A DNA stretch of 9,190 nt from contig JAODNB010000108.1 in assembly GCA_025464795.1 (NCBI GenBank), positions 1-9,190 on the forward strand, read 5' to 3'. Positions 1 to 7,800 of the stretch are shown here, in pieces (position 1 is the stretch's first letter; each line of letters begins with the position of its first letter). Below the pieces are notes generated by a model. The model saw only the letters and a list, made by a program, of their open reading frames with translations, did no database searches and had not been told where the DNA came from. The stretch comes from Frankiales bacterium. Lineage in GTDB: Bacteria > Actinomycetota > Actinomycetes > Mycobacteriales > SCTD01. Made by a program: the position numbers and the translations under genes.

Positions 1-598
1 GCTGCCACACCAGGATCGGCCAGTAGTAGTGCCCGATCTCGTGCCGGAAGTGCCCGAGGAGGGTCCGGTAGGGCTCCCCCAGCTGTCGGCGGAGCCGCTC
101 GCGGTGCTCGCTGTCGGCCTCGGCGAGGTCGAGGGTGATGAGGCCGTTGTCGTGCCCGGTGACGACCTTCGACTCGGCGCTGGACAGCAGGTCGAACGCC
201 AGGCCCGAACCGAGCTCCTCGTCGCGCGGGAGGACCGGGAGCCCGAGGTCGTTGAGCTGGTAGAGCAGCCGGCGCTTGGCCGCTTCCGCGCGGATCAGCT
301 CGATCATCCCCGCCGAGTCGCTGTCCGCAGGGCGGGTTCGGGTCAGCACGCAGGACCCGCACAGCGCGTTGCTCCCGAACGGCACCAGCCAGTTGCAGCC
401 CGTCGAGGCGTTCATCGCGCAGCGCTGCCAAGAACGGGCGCGCCCGCTGAGGTCGACGAGTGCCCCCGACTCCACCTGCACCAGGGAGACGAGCGTCGCA
501 CGGTCGGGGTCGTAACCGAGTGGGGACAGGCAGCGCAGGCACAGGTAGTCCCCGAAGAAGACGACCTGACCGCAGTGGTTGCAGCTGAAAGCGCGCAT
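1..598 (-). CDS. Zinc-ribbon putative zinc-binding metallopeptidase, 3' part cut off by window edge
   Basis: Reading down from the ATG at 598, 199 codons stay open to the window edge, so the C-terminus is missing. The N-terminus has two CxxC knuckles (C6/C9 and C20/C23), as in a rubredoxin-like zinc ribbon. A second Cys group follows (C60, C68, C80, C83) in the context RCAMNASTGCNWLVP. Residues 184-193 read FRHEIGHYYW, a zincin HExxH motif with H186, E187 and H190. This layout matches the putative zinc-binding metallopeptidase family (Peptidase_Mx, formerly DUF2248), whose members I recall as roughly 330-360 residues, so perhaps 40% lies outside. There is no signal peptide or membrane segment, so it is probably cytoplasmic. 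Its ATG shares one base with the TGA of the transglutaminase gene (TGATG) and no clear ribosome site precedes it, which suggests coupled translation. Substrate is unknown; from context I infer a peptide made or handled by the same operon. Confidence 0.9.
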   Translation of the reverse strand, partial: MRAFSCNHCGQVVFFGDYLCLRCLSPLGYDPDRATLVSLVQVESGALVDLSGRARSWQRCAMNASTGCNWLVPFGSNALCGSCVLTRTRPADSDSAGMIELIRAEAAKRRLLYQLNDLGLPVLPRDEELGSGLAFDLLSSAESKVVTGHDNGLITLDLAEADSEHRERLRRQLGEPYRTLLGHFRHEIGHYYWPILVWQ

Positions 599-1500
599 CA
601 GAACAGCACTGGGGTGACGGGTTGGACATCGACGGACACGCGCAAGGTGCTCTTCTCGCTCTTGGTGAAGATGACCCCCTTGAGCGGGGGTACATCGGAG
701 TAGTCCCGCCCGCGAGCGACCACGATGTAGCGGTGGTCGACGAGCTGGTGGTTGGTCGGGTCGAGGTCTACCCAGCCGAGGCCCGGGACAAGCGCGGAGA
801 CCCACGCGTGTGACGCATCCGCCCCGACGAGCCTCGGCTTCCCGGGTGGCGGCATCGTCTGGAGGTAGCCGCTGACGTAACGGGCCGCGATACCGGCGGA
901 GCGCAGGCAGCAGATCATCAGGTGGGCGAAGTCCTGGCAGACGCCCGTCCGCTGCTCGAGCAGGGTCTCGAGCGGCGTACTGACCGTCGTCACCCCGGAC
1001 GTGTAGGTGAAGTCCTTGTCGAGCTGGTCCAGGAGGTCCTGGAGAGCTTCACCTAGGGGTCTTCCGGCCGGCAGCACCGGCGCCGCGTAGGCCGCTACCC
1101 CTGCGGTGCGCGGCACCATCGGCGAGGGGAGCACGAGCTCCCGGGCCAGCAGGTCGACCCCTTCGTTCTCGAGCTCGAGGAGGCGACGGTCTCCCACCCG
1201 CGCCACGTCCATCGCCTCCCAGGGGTGAGCTGTCCGGTCGACCTCCACGCGGCTCGTCGACGTCACCGACAGCGCCTGGTGAGGGCTGGTCAGCCGGAAG
1301 TAGGTGGAGCGGTTGCCGTAGAAGTCCACGTGGTCGTGCACCTCGTCCGCCGTCGGAGCGATCTCGACCGTCCGCGACAGCACGCGCTGGCCGGCCTCGT
1401 CACGGGGCAGCAGGTGCGCCCGACCGTGGCTCTGGTTCACCACGGCGTCGTAGGCGTACTCGGTGAGATGGACGACCTGGTAGGCGTGCGCGCTGCTCAT
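598..1500 (-). CDS. Transglutaminase-like cysteine protease/amidase (Transglut_N plus Transglut_core), 300 aa
   Basis: Residues about 5-90 form the beta-rich bacterial transglutaminase-like N-terminal region, and about 150-250 the transglutaminase core of the papain-like fold. The Cys-His-Asp triad is visible: C188 in RTGVCQDFAH, H231 in DASHAWV and D247 in GWVDLDPTN. The segment AGIAARYVSGYLQT is also typical. The length is normal for the stand-alone family. In bacteria such proteins are mostly proposed to be amide or peptide hydrolases rather than cross-linking enzymes. No signal peptide is seen, so it is probably cytoplasmic. The ATG overlaps the ATP-grasp/alpha-E stop by four bases (ATGA), with a GAGG seven bases upstream as a plausible ribosome site. 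The stop overlaps the metallopeptidase start by one base. The residues around both catalytic positions differ from those of the transglutaminase domain in the DUF2126 protein, so the two are diverged partners, not a recent duplicate. Confidence 0.93.
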   Translation of the reverse strand: MSSAHAYQVVHLTEYAYDAVVNQSHGRAHLLPRDEAGQRVLSRTVEIAPTADEVHDHVDFYGNRSTYFRLTSPHQALSVTSTSRVEVDRTAHPWEAMDVARVGDRRLLELENEGVDLLARELVLPSPMVPRTAGVAAYAAPVLPAGRPLGEALQDLLDQLDKDFTYTSGVTTVSTPLETLLEQRTGVCQDFAHLMICCLRSAGIAARYVSGYLQTMPPPGKPRLVGADASHAWVSALVPGLGWVDLDPTNHQLVDHRYIVVARGRDYSDVPPLKGVIFTKSEKSTLRVSVDVQPVTPVLF

Positions 1501-4004
1501 GCGATGACCTCGACGAGGGAGGAGGGCGCGAGCAGGTCCTCGAAGTACGCGCGCTCGACGTCCAGCGCGAGCGAGCGCAGCCGACTGCCGAGGTCGCCGA
1601 GGTAAACCGCCAGCTGCGGGCGTCGTCGGAACCCGTCGACGGCGGCTGCGAGGCCGTGGACATCGGCGGTGCGGATCGACACGGCGACCCGCTCCACCGA
1701 CTCCCTCAGGCCCTCGCTGCTGGGAAGGTGCGCGAGGTTGCCGGCGAGCCGGTCCAGCTGGTGGGCAACGGATCTCGGGTTCTCACGGTCGACCAGCAGC
1801 AGGTCGAGAAGGGTCGAGACGTCGGCGCGAGGGGCGTACCGGCGGCGGTAGGTGATGATGCTCTCCGCGGCCATCAGCACCGACTCGACGACTAGCCCGT
1901 CAACGTCGGCGGGACGCTGCTCGACCAGGGCAGCGCGCAGCAGCGCCACGACCTGCTGGGCCCGCTCGAGGCGGCGACCCGTCTCGAGGAAGCGCCACCC
2001 GAGGTCACGCACCATGCTCTCCGCGGACAGCCCGGCAAGAGCGAGCAGCCCGCTCAGCGAGCGCGTCAGGGCCTGACCGACGAGCACCTCGTCGCTGTCG
2101 ACCTCGAGGTCGCGCAACGCTGCCTCGAGGCTGCCGATCACCAGCCAGGTGTCGGGTGACAGCTGGTCGCGGACGGCATGGGTCGAGGCGGTCAGGTGCT
2201 GGACCGCGTGCGCGAGCGTGCCGGGGCGGCGGGCGTCGACGACGAGCGCGAGCAGCTCTGCCCGCGGTGCCTCACGGCGCGCCGCTCCTGTCGGTCCGAC
2301 GAACCCGGGCCAGGTGCCGGTCACGGTCGTCAGCACCTGCAGCAGAGCGTCGAGGCAGGCAGCGCCCGCGGGCTCAGGGCTCTGGGTGAAGTCGCCCGAG
2401 CGATCGCGCACGGTACGCAGCAGCCGGGTCGTGGCCTCTGCCCTCTCGGTGTAACGACCCAACCAGAACAGGTCCTCCGCCATCCGCGGTGACACGACAC
2501 CGTGACGCACCCCGGCAGCCGGCGCGTCGAGCCAGGTGTCCGGTACGACGTGCGGCCGCGACGTGAGGACCCACGCGTCCTTCGCGATGGCACCGGCCTG
2601 CGCAGACACGAGGACGCTGTCCCGCTCGGCCGCGACCCGGACGAGCCCTCCGGACAGCACCTCGTAGTCGCCGCCTCGAGCGACGGCGAAGGTCCTCAGC
2701 ACCATGCTCCGTGGGGTGACCTGACCGCGCTCGAAGGTCGGGACGGTGCTTGCCGCGACGGCCTCCTGCCCGACCCAGAGGTGCGGCTCAGCCTCGATCT
2801 GGGCAAGGAGCTCGCCGCGGTCGGCCGCCGACAGCTCCCACCCGAACGTGCTGGACCGGCTGAAGCCGCGGCTGATCGGCTTGAGCACGAGCTCGTCGAT
2901 GCGCTCCCGCACCTGCCTCAGCGACGAGGGGTCTCCGCACCAGAGCGTGGCGGCTGAGGGAAGGACGAGCTCCTCCCCCAGCAGCGCAAGGGACAGGGAG
3001 GGGAGGTAGGGAAGCAGGGCGGGGTTCTCGAGGACGCCCGAACCCAGGCCGTTGACGACCGAGACGCTGCCCAGGCGGCAGGCCTCGAGGAGTCCGGGTA
3101 CGCCCAGCTGTGACGAGGGCCGGAGCTCCAGCGGGTCGCAGAAGTCGCTGTCGACGCGGCGCAGGATCACGTCGACCTGCTCCGGCCCGTCGATCCCGCG
3201 CAGGAAGACCTTGCCCTCGCGCACCGACAGGTCCGACCCGGAGACGAGCGGGTAGCCGAGCAGCTGCGACAGGAAGGCCTGGTCGTACGCCGTCTCCGAC
3301 ATCGGGCCCGAGCTGAGCAGGACGACGCGCGGGGCCTCAGCCGTCGACGGCGCGACCTCTTGCAGACCGAGGCGCATGGCGGCGAAGAACGGGCCGAGTC
3401 GGTTGATCCGGTGGTCCCCGTACAGGCCTGGCAGGACGCGCGAGGTGACGCGACGGTTCTCCATCGCGAACCCTGCACCCGACGGCGACGCGGCTCGGTC
3501 GTGCAGGACGACCCATCGGCCGTCGGCATCGCGGGCGAGGTCCATCGCGACCGTGAACAGCTGCCGTGGACCGGGCACCCGGATCTGGTCGCAGCTGCGG
3601 AGGAAGCCGGTGTGGGCGAGCACGGTCTCGGCCGGCAGCAGCCCACGCCGCAGCACGGTCCGGGCGCGGTACAGGTCAGTGAGGAGTGCGTCGAGCAGGC
3701 GGGCGCGCTGGTTCAAACCCCGCTCGAGCGCGCCCCACTCGGCGTCTTCGAGCAGTACCGGCAGCGGGTCGAGCGGCCACTGCTGCGCTGCGTCGTCGCC
3801 GATCGCGCGGTAGACAACACCGTCCCCCTCGAGCAGACGCGAGGCGGTCGCAGCGGTGACGTCGAGGCCGGCCGGTCCGAGCTGGTCGAGGACGCGAGAC
3901 AGGTCCTCCCACGCCGGACGCACCTGACCGTCCGGCCCCACCATCTCGTCGAAGGCAGGGCGCGGCTGCGCGCAGTAGCCCTCCACGAGGCTGAGCTTGA
4001 TCAC
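1497..4004 (-). CDS. Circularly permuted type 2 ATP-grasp fused to alpha-E domain, 835 aa
   Basis: Residues about 15-490 are a circularly permuted ATP-grasp domain (CP_ATPgrasp_2 family). Signature stretches are DRAASPSGAGFAMENR (169-184), VILRRVDSDFCDPLELR (279-295), LGVPGLLEACR (300-310), NGLGSGVLENPAL (318-330) and ELVLKPISRG with K375 as probable nucleotide-binding lysine. ATP-grasp enzymes join a carboxylate to an amine through an acyl phosphate, so this is a predicted peptide- or amide-forming ligase. Residues about 502-820 are the all-helical alpha-E domain, opening with SPRMAEDLFWLGRYTERAE. Alpha-E has no established biochemical function and occurs mostly beside this ATP-grasp. The two parts are often separate genes; here they are one frame with no internal stop. 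The GTG start overlaps the upstream TAG by one base (TAGTG) and no ribosome site is visible, so translation probably depends on reinitiation. Cytoplasmic by lack of signal or membrane segments. Substrates are unknown. Confidence 0.93.
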   Translation of the reverse strand: MIKLSLVEGYCAQPRPAFDEMVGPDGQVRPAWEDLSRVLDQLGPAGLDVTAATASRLLEGDGVVYRAIGDDAAQQWPLDPLPVLLEDAEWGALERGLNQRARLLDALLTDLYRARTVLRRGLLPAETVLAHTGFLRSCDQIRVPGPRQLFTVAMDLARDADGRWVVLHDRAASPSGAGFAMENRRVTSRVLPGLYGDHRINRLGPFFAAMRLGLQEVAPSTAEAPRVVLLSSGPMSETAYDQAFLSQLLGYPLVSGSDLSVREGKVFLRGIDGPEQVDVILRRVDSDFCDPLELRPSSQLGVPGLLEACRLGSVSVVNGLGSGVLENPALLPYLPSLSLALLGEELVLPSAATLWCGDPSSLRQVRERIDELVLKPISRGFSRSSTFGWELSAADRGELLAQIEAEPHLWVGQEAVAASTVPTFERGQVTPRSMVLRTFAVARGGDYEVLSGGLVRVAAERDSVLVSAQAGAIAKDAWVLTSRPHVVPDTWLDAPAAGVRHGVVSPRMAEDLFWLGRYTERAEATTRLLRTVRDRSGDFTQSPEPAGAACLDALLQVLTTVTGTWPGFVGPTGAARREAPRAELLALVVDARRPGTLAHAVQHLTASTHAVRDQLSPDTWLVIGSLEAALRDLEVDSDEVLVGQALTRSLSGLLALAGLSAESMVRDLGWRFLETGRRLERAQQVVALLRAALVEQRPADVDGLVVESVLMAAESIITYRRRYAPRADVSTLLDLLLVDRENPRSVAHQLDRLAGNLAHLPSSEGLRESVERVAVSIRTADVHGLAAAVDGFRRRPQLAVYLGDLGSRLRSLALDVERAYFEDLLAPSSLVEVIA

Positions 4005-7000
4005 TACCGGTTGATGCTACGGCGGAGGTCCAGGGTGCGGGGGTACTCGGGCGACGTCCCGTGCCTGTCCAGCCTCCCGAGGTCGATGGTCCCAGGGGTG
4101 TGGCCGTGCGGCTCGAAGCGTGCGGTGCGACGTGACTCCGCTTCCCCTGCGTTCACCGGGAACGTGTCGTAGGCCCGGCCGCCCGGGTGCACCACGTGGT
4201 ACGTGCAACCACCGACGGAGCGGGCGTTCCATCGGTCGACCACGTCGAAGACCAGCGGGGCGTGCACCTTGATGGTCGGGTGCAGCGCGGACCAGGGCTG
4301 CCACGCCCGGTACCTGACGCCGCCGACGGTGGCCGTGCCCGTCGACGTGAGGGGGACGGGCGCGCCGTTGCAGGTGATGACGTACCGATCCCCCGTCATC
4401 CCCGTGACGCGCACCTGCAGGCGCTCGACCGAGGAGTCGACGTAGCGGACGGTCCCGTTCGCGCTCGCCTCCTCACCGAGGACGTTCCACGGCTCGATCG
4501 CAGCGCGCAGCTCGACCGTCATGCCTGCCACCTCCACCTGCCCGAGCCGGGGGAAGCGGAACTCGAGGAACGGGTCGAGCCACCCGGTCTCGAAGGCGAA
4601 CCCGTGGTCGCGCAGGTCTTCGGCCACCTCCGCGATGTCGGCCGCGACGAAACCGGGGAGCAGGAACCGGTCGTGAAGCTCCGTGCCCCAGCGCACGAGC
4701 CGCCCGGTGTACGGCTCGTCCCAGAACCGTGCCACGAGCGCTCTGACGAGAAGTGCTTGCACGAGGGACATCTGCGGGTGCGGAGGCATCTCGAAGCCAC
4801 GGAGCTCGAGCAGGCCCAGGCGGCCCCGCTCGCTGTCGGGGCTGAAGAGCTTGTCGATGCAGAACTCGGCGCGGTGGGTGTTGCCCGTCAGGTCGGTGAG
4901 CAGGTGGCGCAGTGCGCGGTCGACCTCCCAGGGACGCGGGTCCTCGGCACGGGCCAGCTCCTGAAAGGCGATCTCCAGCTCGTACAGGTTCTCGTGCCTG
5001 CCCTCGTCGACCCGAGGGGCCTGGCTCGTCGGGCCGATGAAGCCACCGGAGAACAGGTAGGACAAGGACGGGTGGTGCTGCCAGAAGGTCAGGAGGCTGA
5101 CGAGCAGGTCGGGGCGGCGAAGGAGCGGGCTCTCGGGCGAGGTGGCGCCGCCTAGGGTGAGGTGGCTCCCGCCACCGGTGCCGGTGTGCGTCCCGTCGAG
5201 GGTGAACTTCTCCGTGCCGAGTCCGCTCTGAGCCGCGAGCAGGGACAGCGTCGCGTTGATCTCGACGAGCTCCTCCCACGACGACGCGGGGTGCACGTTC
5301 ACCTCGACGACCCCTGGGTCCGGGGTCACGGTCAGCGTCGTGGTGCGTCCCTCGCTCGGGAGGTTGTAGCCCTCGAGGACCACCCGTGTGCCGACCGCCT
5401 TCGTCGCCCGTTCGACCGCACCGACGAGGGCGAGGCCGGGACCGAGCTTCTCGACCGGTGGGAGGAAGACGAACAGGTGCCCCTCTCGGTACTCGACCGC
5501 GAGCGCCGTCCGTGGCAGCTCCTCAGCGGGCTCCACGTCTTCGACGGAAGCAGGCACGTCCAGGGACTCGGGCTCCTCGAAGGGTGACGTCTCGGGACGA
5601 GCAGCCGGCGGCGCCCAGCCGAGCGAGTCGAGCGGCAGCCGTAGCCCCAGAGGGGAGGTCCCTGGGACGAGCAGCAGGTGCCCGCGACGGGTCGTCCAGG
5701 TCGTCGTCGCCCAGCCGCCGGTCGCGTCGTCGTGGAAGAGCGGCAGGACGTATCCCGCGGGCGCCGAGGAGGGTGCGCTCAGCCGGGCGACCGCTTCGGC
5801 ACGCGCATCAGGACGGCCGACGGAGGTCGGGTCGAGATCCTCGACCGGGGGCTCACCAGCTGGCAGCCGCGCCTCTTCGTACACCTGGTGCAAGGGGTCT
5901 TCGTAGGCCGGGATCACCTTGTCCGTAGGGACTCCGAGCTCTTCGGCGATGGCCTTGACCAGCGTGACGGCGCTGTCGGCCGACGCGACCGGCGGCCCCC
6001 AGGGGTCATCCAGCAGGCCCGGCTCGTTCCAGATGGGCTCCCCGTCGAGGCGCCACGTCAGCGCGATCTGCCAGCGAGGCAGCGGCTCGCCCGGATACCA
6101 CTTGCCCTGCCCGCGGTGGACCAGCCCCTTCGGCGCGTAGTGGTCGCGCAGGCGCATCGCGAGGGCCTGTGCCGCGGCCCGCTTTGCCTTGCCGTCGGCA
6201 TCGGTGCGCCACTCCGCACCCTCCATGTCGGAGCTCGACACGAACGTCGGCTCGCCCCCCATAGTGAGGCGAACGTCACCGGCCTTGAGGGCCTCGTCGA
6301 CCCGCGCGCCGAGGACGGAGATCCGCTCCCACTGCTCGTCGGAGTAGGGCAACGTGACGCGGGGGTCCTCGTGCAGGCGGCGGACGGTGTTGCGAAACTC
6401 CAGCGTCGAGGTCCCCGGGCCGGTCGTGCCCGTCACCGGCGCGGAGTGACCCGGGTGCGGCGTTGCCGACAGCGGGATGTGTCCCTCGCTGGCGAACAGG
6501 CCGGACGTGGCGTCCAGGCCGACCCAGCCCGCGCCTGGGACGTACGCCTCCGCCCAGGCGTGCAGGTCGGTGAAGTCGTGGAACGGGCCCTCCTGCGGCT
6601 GGCCCAGCCGCGGGTCCGGCCGCAGCTGCACGAGGTAGCCCGACACGAAGCGGGCAGCCATGCCGAGCTCGCGCAGCGCGGCGACGACGAGCCATGCGCT
6701 GTCCCGGCAGGAACCGATGCCCTTCTCCAGGGTCTCGTCCGGCGACTGCACTCCCTGCTCCATGCGCACGGTGTACGCGATGGTCCGCGCGACCCACTGG
6801 TTGAGGTTGGCCAGGAAGTCGATGACGGCGAGGCCGTCCGGTGGCGGCGGTCCGACCGAGGCCAGCCAGCTGGACATCCGAGGGGCCCCGACCGGGCGCA
6901 GGTAGGGCTCAAGGTCTGACAGCAGGGCCGCGTCGTAGGCGAACGGGAACTTCTGGGCGTAGTCCTCGACGAAGAAGTCGATCGGGTTGATGGCCGTGAG

Positions 7001-7252
7001 GTCGGCGACCAGGTCGACCGTGATCGACAGCTCGCGGGTCGTCTCCGGGAAGACCAGCCGGGCCAGGTGGTTGCCGAAGACGTCCTGCTGCCAGTTGAGG
7101 AAGTGCTTCTCAGGGGTGACCGTCAGGGAGTAGGCAGAGATCGGGGTGCGGCAGTGCGGGGCCGGCCGGAGGCGCACGACGTGGGGCCCGAGGGACATGG
7201 GCGCGTCGAACCGGTAGGTCGTGCGGTGCTCGAGGGCGACCTGGATGGCCAT
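4004..7252 (-). CDS. Transglutaminase-like domain fused to DUF2126 putative amidoligase, about 1082 aa
   Basis: Numbering is from the ATG at 7252. Residues about 1-85 are the bacterial transglutaminase N-terminal region (VALEHRTTYRFD and PHVVRLRPAPHCRTPI). About 140-260 is the transglutaminase core with C182 (GSCRDSAW), H231 (DLHAWAEAYVPG) and D247 (GWVGLDATSG). From about 285 to the end is DUF2126, annotated as a putative amidoligase related to glutamine synthetase/glutamate-cysteine ligase-like COOH-NH2 ligases. Its conserved stretches include GGEPTFV, HTGTGGGSH (689-697), SYLFSGGFIGPTSQAPR, NTHRAEFCIDKL (791-802) and LLELRGFEMP (814-823). Residues about 455-580 are a variable Pro/Glu-rich linker. 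The length is usual for this fusion. One polypeptide thus carries a predicted amide-cleaving and a predicted amide-forming site. An in-frame GTG at 7258 would add two residues; I prefer the ATG because MAIQVALEHRTTYRFD resembles family N-termini and a -10-like box ends just upstream of it. It heads the coupled block. Confidence 0.93.
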   Translation of the reverse strand: MAIQVALEHRTTYRFDAPMSLGPHVVRLRPAPHCRTPISAYSLTVTPEKHFLNWQQDVFGNHLARLVFPETTRELSITVDLVADLTAINPIDFFVEDYAQKFPFAYDAALLSDLEPYLRPVGAPRMSSWLASVGPPPPDGLAVIDFLANLNQWVARTIAYTVRMEQGVQSPDETLEKGIGSCRDSAWLVVAALRELGMAARFVSGYLVQLRPDPRLGQPQEGPFHDFTDLHAWAEAYVPGAGWVGLDATSGLFASEGHIPLSATPHPGHSAPVTGTTGPGTSTLEFRNTVRRLHEDPRVTLPYSDEQWERISVLGARVDEALKAGDVRLTMGGEPTFVSSSDMEGAEWRTDADGKAKRAAAQALAMRLRDHYAPKGLVHRGQGKWYPGEPLPRWQIALTWRLDGEPIWNEPGLLDDPWGPPVASADSAVTLVKAIAEELGVPTDKVIPAYEDPLHQVYEEARLPAGEPPVEDLDPTSVGRPDARAEAVARLSAPSSAPAGYVLPLFHDDATGGWATTTWTTRRGHLLLVPGTSPLGLRLPLDSLGWAPPAARPETSPFEEPESLDVPASVEDVEPAEELPRTALAVEYREGHLFVFLPPVEKLGPGLALVGAVERATKAVGTRVVLEGYNLPSEGRTTTLTVTPDPGVVEVNVHPASSWEELVEINATLSLLAAQSGLGTEKFTLDGTHTGTGGGSHLTLGGATSPESPLLRRPDLLVSLLTFWQHHPSLSYLFSGGFIGPTSQAPRVDEGRHENLYELEIAFQELARAEDPRPWEVDRALRHLLTDLTGNTHRAEFCIDKLFSPDSERGRLGLLELRGFEMPPHPQMSLVQALLVRALVARFWDEPYTGRLVRWGTELHDRFLLPGFVAADIAEVAEDLRDHGFAFETGWLDPFLEFRFPRLGQVEVAGMTVELRAAIEPWNVLGEEASANGTVRYVDSSVERLQVRVTGMTGDRYVITCNGAPVPLTSTGTATVGGVRYRAWQPWSALHPTIKVHAPLVFDVVDRWNARSVGGCTYHVVHPGGRAYDTFPVNAGEAESRRTARFEPHGHTPGTIDLGRLDRHGTSPEYPRTLDLRRSINR

Positions 7253-7264
7253 GGCCACACACTA
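7253..7264 (-). promoter_or_regulatory. Possible -10 box for a leaderless transcript of the amidoligase operon
   Basis: On the minus strand the 37 bases between the DinB stop (7296) and the GTG at 7258 contain TAGTGT at 7264-7259, which fits the actinobacterial -10 pattern TANNNT. Six bases separate it from the A of the ATG at 7252, the distance expected if transcription starts on that ATG. No purine-rich ribosome site precedes either possible start, which agrees with leaderless initiation. I cannot find a convincing -35 box. It is a short motif and could occur by chance. Confidence 0.35.
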
Positions 7265-7295
7265 GGCACCGGGCTGTGTCCGACGTGTTACGGCT

Positions 7296-7799
7296 CTAGT
7301 CGCCTGTACGGCCGTCGATGCGCTCTCGCAGCAGGTCCGCGTGACCGTTGTGGCGGGCGTACTCCTCGATGAGGTGGACGAGGACCCAGCGCACGGAGCA
7401 GGGCTGTCCGTGGCGCACGCCGGTGTCGTCGAGGGCCATCGCGGCCATCACCTCGTCGGCATGGGCCCACTCCGTCTCCCAGGTGGCGAGCGCCTCCGCG
7501 ACGTCCGCGTCGTCGACGAGGTCGAAGTCACCGTCCGGGTGCTCCGCCGTCGAGTAGTGCAGGACGACCTCCTGCTGCTCGAGGCACCGGCGCGCCCAGC
7601 TCTGCTCGACCTTGGCGCAGTGCCGGACGAGGCCTAGCAGCGTCAGCGTCGAGGGCTCGACCGACCGGAGCTTCATCTGCTCGTCGGTGAGGCCCTCGCA
7701 CTTGATCCGCAGGGTGTGGCGGTGGAAGTCCAGCCAGCTCATCAGCATCGAGCGCTCGTCGGCGACGAAGGGCGGGTTCACACGTTCCATGTCGGCCAT
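7296..7799 (-). CDS. DinB-fold protein, DUF664 family, 167 aa
   Basis: The sequence is a compact, His-containing helical protein of the usual DUF664/DinB-superfamily length. The N-terminal part SWLDFHRHTLRIKCEGL is followed by GLVRHCAKVEQSW, with H60 in the position of the first metal ligand. The C-terminal signature is RWVLVHLIEEYARHNGHADLLRERIDG (written from 137), with H150 and H153. DinB-fold proteins bind a divalent metal through His residues, and some actinobacterial members are thiol-dependent (mycothiol or bacillithiol) isomerases or transferases. The substrate here cannot be told. It starts at the ATG at 7799, with a second in-frame ATG at 7790; neither has a good ribosome site. It lies 43 bases upstream of the DUF2126 ATG on the same strand, so readthrough into that operon is possible, and it diverges from the aldo-keto reductase gene. 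Confidence 0.88.
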   Translation of the reverse strand: MADMERVNPPFVADERSMLMSWLDFHRHTLRIKCEGLTDEQMKLRSVEPSTLTLLGLVRHCAKVEQSWARRCLEQQEVVLHYSTAEHPDGDFDLVDDADVAEALATWETEWAHADEVMAAMALDDTGVRHGQPCSVRWVLVHLIEEYARHNGHADLLRERIDGRTGD

Positions 7800-7800
7800 C

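Noticed and set aside
598..1500. Protein cross-linking transglutaminase
   Set aside because: The fold and triad fit, but bacterial members of this type in ATP-grasp neighbourhoods are better described as probable amide/peptide hydrolases; nothing in the sequence shows cross-linking.
1497..4004. Frameshift joining two separate genes
   Set aside because: The frame is continuous, both domains are complete, and the same fusion is known elsewhere, so it looks genuine.
29..5928. Many long plus-strand open frames opposite the minus-strand operon
   Set aside because: They are Arg/Ala/Gly/Pro-rich, show no recognisable domain, and mirror codons of well-supported genes. Long antisense frames are expected at this GC content.
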